Origin: Alistipes sp. UBA940
GTDB taxonomy: Bacteria; Bacteroidota; Bacteroidia; Bacteroidales; Rikenellaceae
DNA length: 23,525 bases
Assembly: GCA_002293425.1 (NCBI GenBank)
Contig: DBDE01000003.1
Coordinates: forward strand, 7,034 to 30,558
Reading direction: 5' to 3'
The position numbers were made by a program, and so were the translations under genes. Of the stretch, positions 21,082 to 23,525 are shown in pieces (the stretch's first letter is position 1; every line of letters begins with the position of its first letter). Under the pieces are notes generated by a model. It saw only the letters and a list, made by a program, of their open reading frames with translations. It did not search any database and was not told where the DNA came from.

Positions 21082-23286
21082 GCACGAGAACGAGTAAGGC
21101 GCATCGCTCGCCGCCGTACCTCGGGTCATATTAGGCACATCGGACATCGTAAAGTTCAACCTCACCCCGTCCACCATATCGGAATGGCGCAAAAAATTCT
21201 TACCATACCTCTTCCCATCGATCCTCAACTCATCCACATACACCCCGTCACCCTCACTATTTATTGCCACATCGCCTTCGGGCAGGTGCATCACGGCTTT
21301 GCTAAACAGGGGCGAGCCGAGCGCATACTCGCCGCTCCCGGGACACACCGGATAGAAGCCCAGTGCCGAGAACACGTACCACGCCGAGGTTTGCCCGTTG
21401 TCTTCGTCGCCGCAATATCCATCCGGAGTCGCCGAATACAACCGCTCCATCACCTCCCTCACCCATTTTTGCGTTTTCCACGGCTCCCCGCTCCAGTCGT
21501 AGAGGTATATCATATGTTGGATCGGCTGGTTTCCGTGGGCATAGTTGCCCATATCCATTATTTGCATTTCGCGGATTTCGTGTATCGTGCCGCCGTAGTA
21601 GCTGTCGTCGAAGATGGGCGGCAGTTCGAACACGCTGTCCATCCGGTCGTTGAAACCGTCGCGTCCTCCCATCAGCTCGATAAGGCCCGCGGGGTCGTGA
21701 AACACGCTCCACGTGTAGTGCAGCGAGTTGCCTTCGGTGAATGCGTCGCCCCATTTGTAGGGACTGAACGGACTCTGCCACGAACCGTCACCATTCCTCC
21801 CACGCATCAACCCCGACTCCCCGTCGTAGAGGTTTCGATAGTTCATCGCACGTTCGGCATAGATCCCTATTTCGCTCTCGGGCTTGCCCAGTGCTTTGCC
21901 CAGTTGATAGATGCACCAGTCGTCGTAGGCATATTCCAACGTCCGCGCCGCACTCTCGTTGATGCCTGTGTCGTAGGGCACGTAGCCCAGAGTGTTGTAC
22001 TCTTCCCATCCGCGTCGACCGGTCGAGCCCACTTTCGGGTGAGCGGCGTTTGCTCCGTGCACCACGGCTTTCCACAGCTCTTCGATGTCTTGTCCCCTGA
22101 TTCCTTTCAAGTATGCGTCGGCCACGACGCTTGCCGAGTTGTTGCCCACCATACAGTTTCTGTGCCCGGGGCTGGCCCACTCGGGCAGGAAGCCGCTTTC
22201 GAGCCACGTGTTCACAAGGCCCGCTTGCATCCGCGCCGCCATTTCGGGATAGAGCAGGTTGATGAGCGGGAACAGACTGCGGAAGGTGTCCCAGAAGCCT
22301 GTATCGGTAAACATTTCGCCCTTGTGCACTTGCCCGTCGAACGGACTGTAATGCACTCTGTTGCCGTTTTCGTCGATTTCGCTCAGATCCCTCGGAAACA
22401 ACACCGACCGGTAGAGACACGAGTAGAAAGTTCTTATGTCGTCCACATCTCCCTCGACCTCTATTCTGCCCAGCACCTCGTTCCAACGCTTTTTGCCCCT
22501 GTCGAAGGTCTCATCGAAACTCGACCCCAGCTCGTCCAGGTTCCGTTCGGCCTGTTCCAACGAGATGAACGACGAGGCCACCCGTGCGTGCACGACTTCG
22601 CCTTCGCGCGTTTTGAAACTCACAATCGCCCCTGCGTGGCCATTCTCTTCGGCCACTATTTCAGAGAAATCGAAATCACGATCGAACTCCACCACGAACC
22701 AGTTCTTAAAGTTGTCGGGCACGCCGCCGCTGTTGCGCACACTGTACCCCACCACCCGCCTTTGGTCGGGGCGCACTTCGACCCACGAACCGCGATCGAA
22801 CGCATCTACAATGACGTTCGAACTCTCGTTTTCGGGAAATGTGAAGCGGAAAAAGCACGCCCTTTCGGTGGGGGTGAGCTCGGCTGTCACGTCGTGGTCG
22901 GCCAGATAGACGCTGTAATAATGGGGCTTGGCGACTTCGCTTTTGTGCGAGAACCAGCTGGCCCGTTTGTCCTGATCGAACAGTCGCCGGCCTGTTGTGG
23001 GCATTAGGGAGAATTGTCCGTAGTCGTTGATCCACGGGCTTGGTTGGTGGGTTTGTTTCAGTCCTCTGATTTTATCGGCGGTGTAGACGTAGGTCCATCC
23101 GTGCCCCATTTTGCCGGTTTGTGGTGTCCAGAAGTTCATTCCCCACGGCATTGCGGTTGCGGGGTAGGTGTTTCCGGTGGAGAGTTCTATTTTGGACAGC
23201 GATCCGACGAGCGGGTTTACGTGATCGATTTGCGCGAGCGCAAATGAAGAGTGAAGAATGAGGAGTGAAAAAAGCAGTTTTTTCAT
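21067..23286 (-). CDS. GH92 family alpha-mannosidase-type glycosidase
   Basis: Secreted Ca2+-dependent exo-acting enzyme of family GH92 (mostly alpha-mannosidases acting on N-glycans or yeast mannan). 739 residues. The signal peptide MKKLLFSLLILHSSFALAQ is followed by the N-terminal beta-sandwich (about 20-260: VNPLVGS, GNTYPATAMPWGMNFWTPQT). The (alpha/alpha)6 catalytic domain has DTGFWDTFRSLFPL, WASPGHRNCMVGNNSASV and the catalytic stretch GDEDNGQTSAWYVFSALGFY (about residue 630). The substrate-contact motif commonly HGNEPSHH reads HGNQPIQH here, which may mean a linkage other than alpha-1,2. ATG 23286 is chosen for its signal peptide; a TTG at 23391 would translate repeat DNA. The stop overlaps the groES control region. 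Confidence 0.94.
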   Translation of the reverse strand: MKKLLFSLLILHSSFALAQIDHVNPLVGSLSKIELSTGNTYPATAMPWGMNFWTPQTGKMGHGWTYVYTADKIRGLKQTHQPSPWINDYGQFSLMPTTGRRLFDQDKRASWFSHKSEVAKPHYYSVYLADHDVTAELTPTERACFFRFTFPENESSNVIVDAFDRGSWVEVRPDQRRVVGYSVRNSGGVPDNFKNWFVVEFDRDFDFSEIVAEENGHAGAIVSFKTREGEVVHARVASSFISLEQAERNLDELGSSFDETFDRGKKRWNEVLGRIEVEGDVDDIRTFYSCLYRSVLFPRDLSEIDENGNRVHYSPFDGQVHKGEMFTDTGFWDTFRSLFPLINLLYPEMAARMQAGLVNTWLESGFLPEWASPGHRNCMVGNNSASVVADAYLKGIRGQDIEELWKAVVHGANAAHPKVGSTGRRGWEEYNTLGYVPYDTGINESAARTLEYAYDDWCIYQLGKALGKPESEIGIYAERAMNYRNLYDGESGLMRGRNGDGSWQSPFSPYKWGDAFTEGNSLHYTWSVFHDPAGLIELMGGRDGFNDRMDSVFELPPIFDDSYYGGTIHEIREMQIMDMGNYAHGNQPIQHMIYLYDWSGEPWKTQKWVREVMERLYSATPDGYCGDEDNGQTSAWYVFSALGFYPVCPGSGEYALGSPLFSKAVMHLPEGDVAINSEGDGVYVDELRIDGKRYGKNFLRHSDMVDGVRLNFTMSDVPNMTRGTAASDAPYSFSCLTKN

Positions 23287-23309
23287 ACAAAGGGTCGGGT
23301 TTAGGTCAA

Positions 23310-23400
23310 ACATTTTTTTGTCAGCGCAATGTAGATTTTCGTCAAAAGCGTGCAACACATTTTTTGTCAGCGTGGAGCGGATTTTCGTCAAAAGCGTGCA
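23310..23400. repeat. Tandem duplication of a palindrome arm upstream of the GH92 gene
   Basis: Two near-identical 44-45-bp units (23310-23354 and 23357-23400) share TTTTTGTCAGCG, then GATTTTCGTCAAAAGCGTGCA, and differ mainly in the 5-8 bases between. Only the second continues into the hairpin at 23380-23505. TTTTTGTCAGCG is also the left-arm start of the queD copy, linking the families. Confidence 0.75.
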
Positions 23401-23505
23401 GATGCTGTGCTTTGGAAGTTTTTTCGGGACGGGGATAGTACAAATGGTACAGCCCCGTCCCGAAAAACGAAAAAGTGCAGCAGATGCGCACTTTTCACGA
23501 AAATC
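23380..23505. repeat. Large palindromic element (copy 3) at the right edge
   Basis: The outer arms GATTTTCGT (from 23380) and ACGAAAATC (to 23505) pair. The arms continue as imperfect inverted sequence through CAAAAGCGTGCAGATGCTGT. The inner stem CGGGACGGGG (23425-23434) pairs perfectly with CCCCGTCCCG (23453-23462). The loop ATAGTACAAATGGTACAG holds the same GTAC-loop-GTAC apex as copies 1 and 2. The sequence to the window end at 23525 holds no gene start, and the element's relation to what lies beyond is unknown. Confidence 0.82.
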
Positions 23506-23525
23506 TGGGGTGGAAGATGGGGCTC

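Noticed and set aside
21034..23007. 657-codon open frame on the plus strand
   Set aside because: Antisense of the clearly recognisable GH92 gene; its translation shows no domain and is a product of codon bias.
23287..23391. TTG-initiated N-terminal extension of the GH92 protein
   Set aside because: It translates the duplicated repeat arms and would bury the signal peptide.
23310..23400. Possible CRISPR array (two similar units of about 45 bp)
   Set aside because: The units abut with only a 2-bp gap, there are just two copies, there is no spacer of regular length and no cas gene is in the window.

Overview
The window looks like chromosomal DNA from a gut-type member of the Bacteroidales, most like Alistipes/Rikenellaceae. 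This is inferred from gene content and style, not from a database match. Supporting signs are Bacteroidetes-type -7 promoter boxes (TAnnTTTG) before several genes, no obvious Shine-Dalgarno sites, a TonB-dependent receptor paired with an outer-membrane lipoprotein, secreted GH20 and GH92 glycosidases, an M13 lipoprotein peptidase, and MqnA of the futalosine menaquinone route. Most genes are housekeeping or envelope/glycan-related. No phage, plasmid, transposase gene, CRISPR array, tRNA or rRNA was seen.

Layout. 1-2824 (minus): pgk followed by an M13 zinc peptidase lipoprotein that runs off the left edge just after its HExxH motif. 2931-6746 (plus): an Lrp/AsnC regulator, queD and polA; queD and polA are each preceded by a copy of the same roughly 120-bp imperfect palindrome, and an ATG lies inside its right arm. 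6848-8951 (plus): mqnA-corA (4-bp overlap), a decayed DUF4160 gene and an intact DUF2442 gene. 8935-9714 (minus): a secreted S1/P1 nuclease, divergent from 9776-14001 (plus), a TonB-dependent receptor plus a choice-of-anchor-J lipoprotein, closed by a strong terminator. 14081-18419 (plus): GH20 hexosaminidase, Gfo/Idh oxidoreductase and a small kinase-like protein, joined by 4-bp stop/start overlaps. 18484-23286 (minus): rnhA, a bidirectional terminator, groEL and groES, and a GH92 mannosidase-type enzyme. The right edge holds a third, larger palindromic element.

How the parts fit. GH20 and GH92 suggest trimming of host glycans (GlcNAc/GalNAc and mannose ends). The Gfo/Idh enzyme and kinase-like protein are translationally coupled to the GH20 enzyme, but their substrates are unknown. 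The receptor/lipoprotein pair is probably an outer-membrane uptake unit without a SusD.

The most interesting layer is non-coding repeat DNA that has entered genes. (a) Long palindromes with a GTAC-loop-GTAC apex sit upstream of queD and polA and at the right edge; the first two cover translation starts, and their outer stem changes in a compensatory way between copies. (b) A second hairpin family, also with compensatory stem changes, occurs once in the polA interdomain linker and once in the spacer between the kinase-like gene and rnhA. (c) In-frame insertions of tandem-plus-palindrome DNA lie in the Gfo/Idh and kinase-like genes. (d) Degenerate 8-10-bp tandem repeats are scattered through spacers, and one appears to encode part of the GH92 signal peptide.
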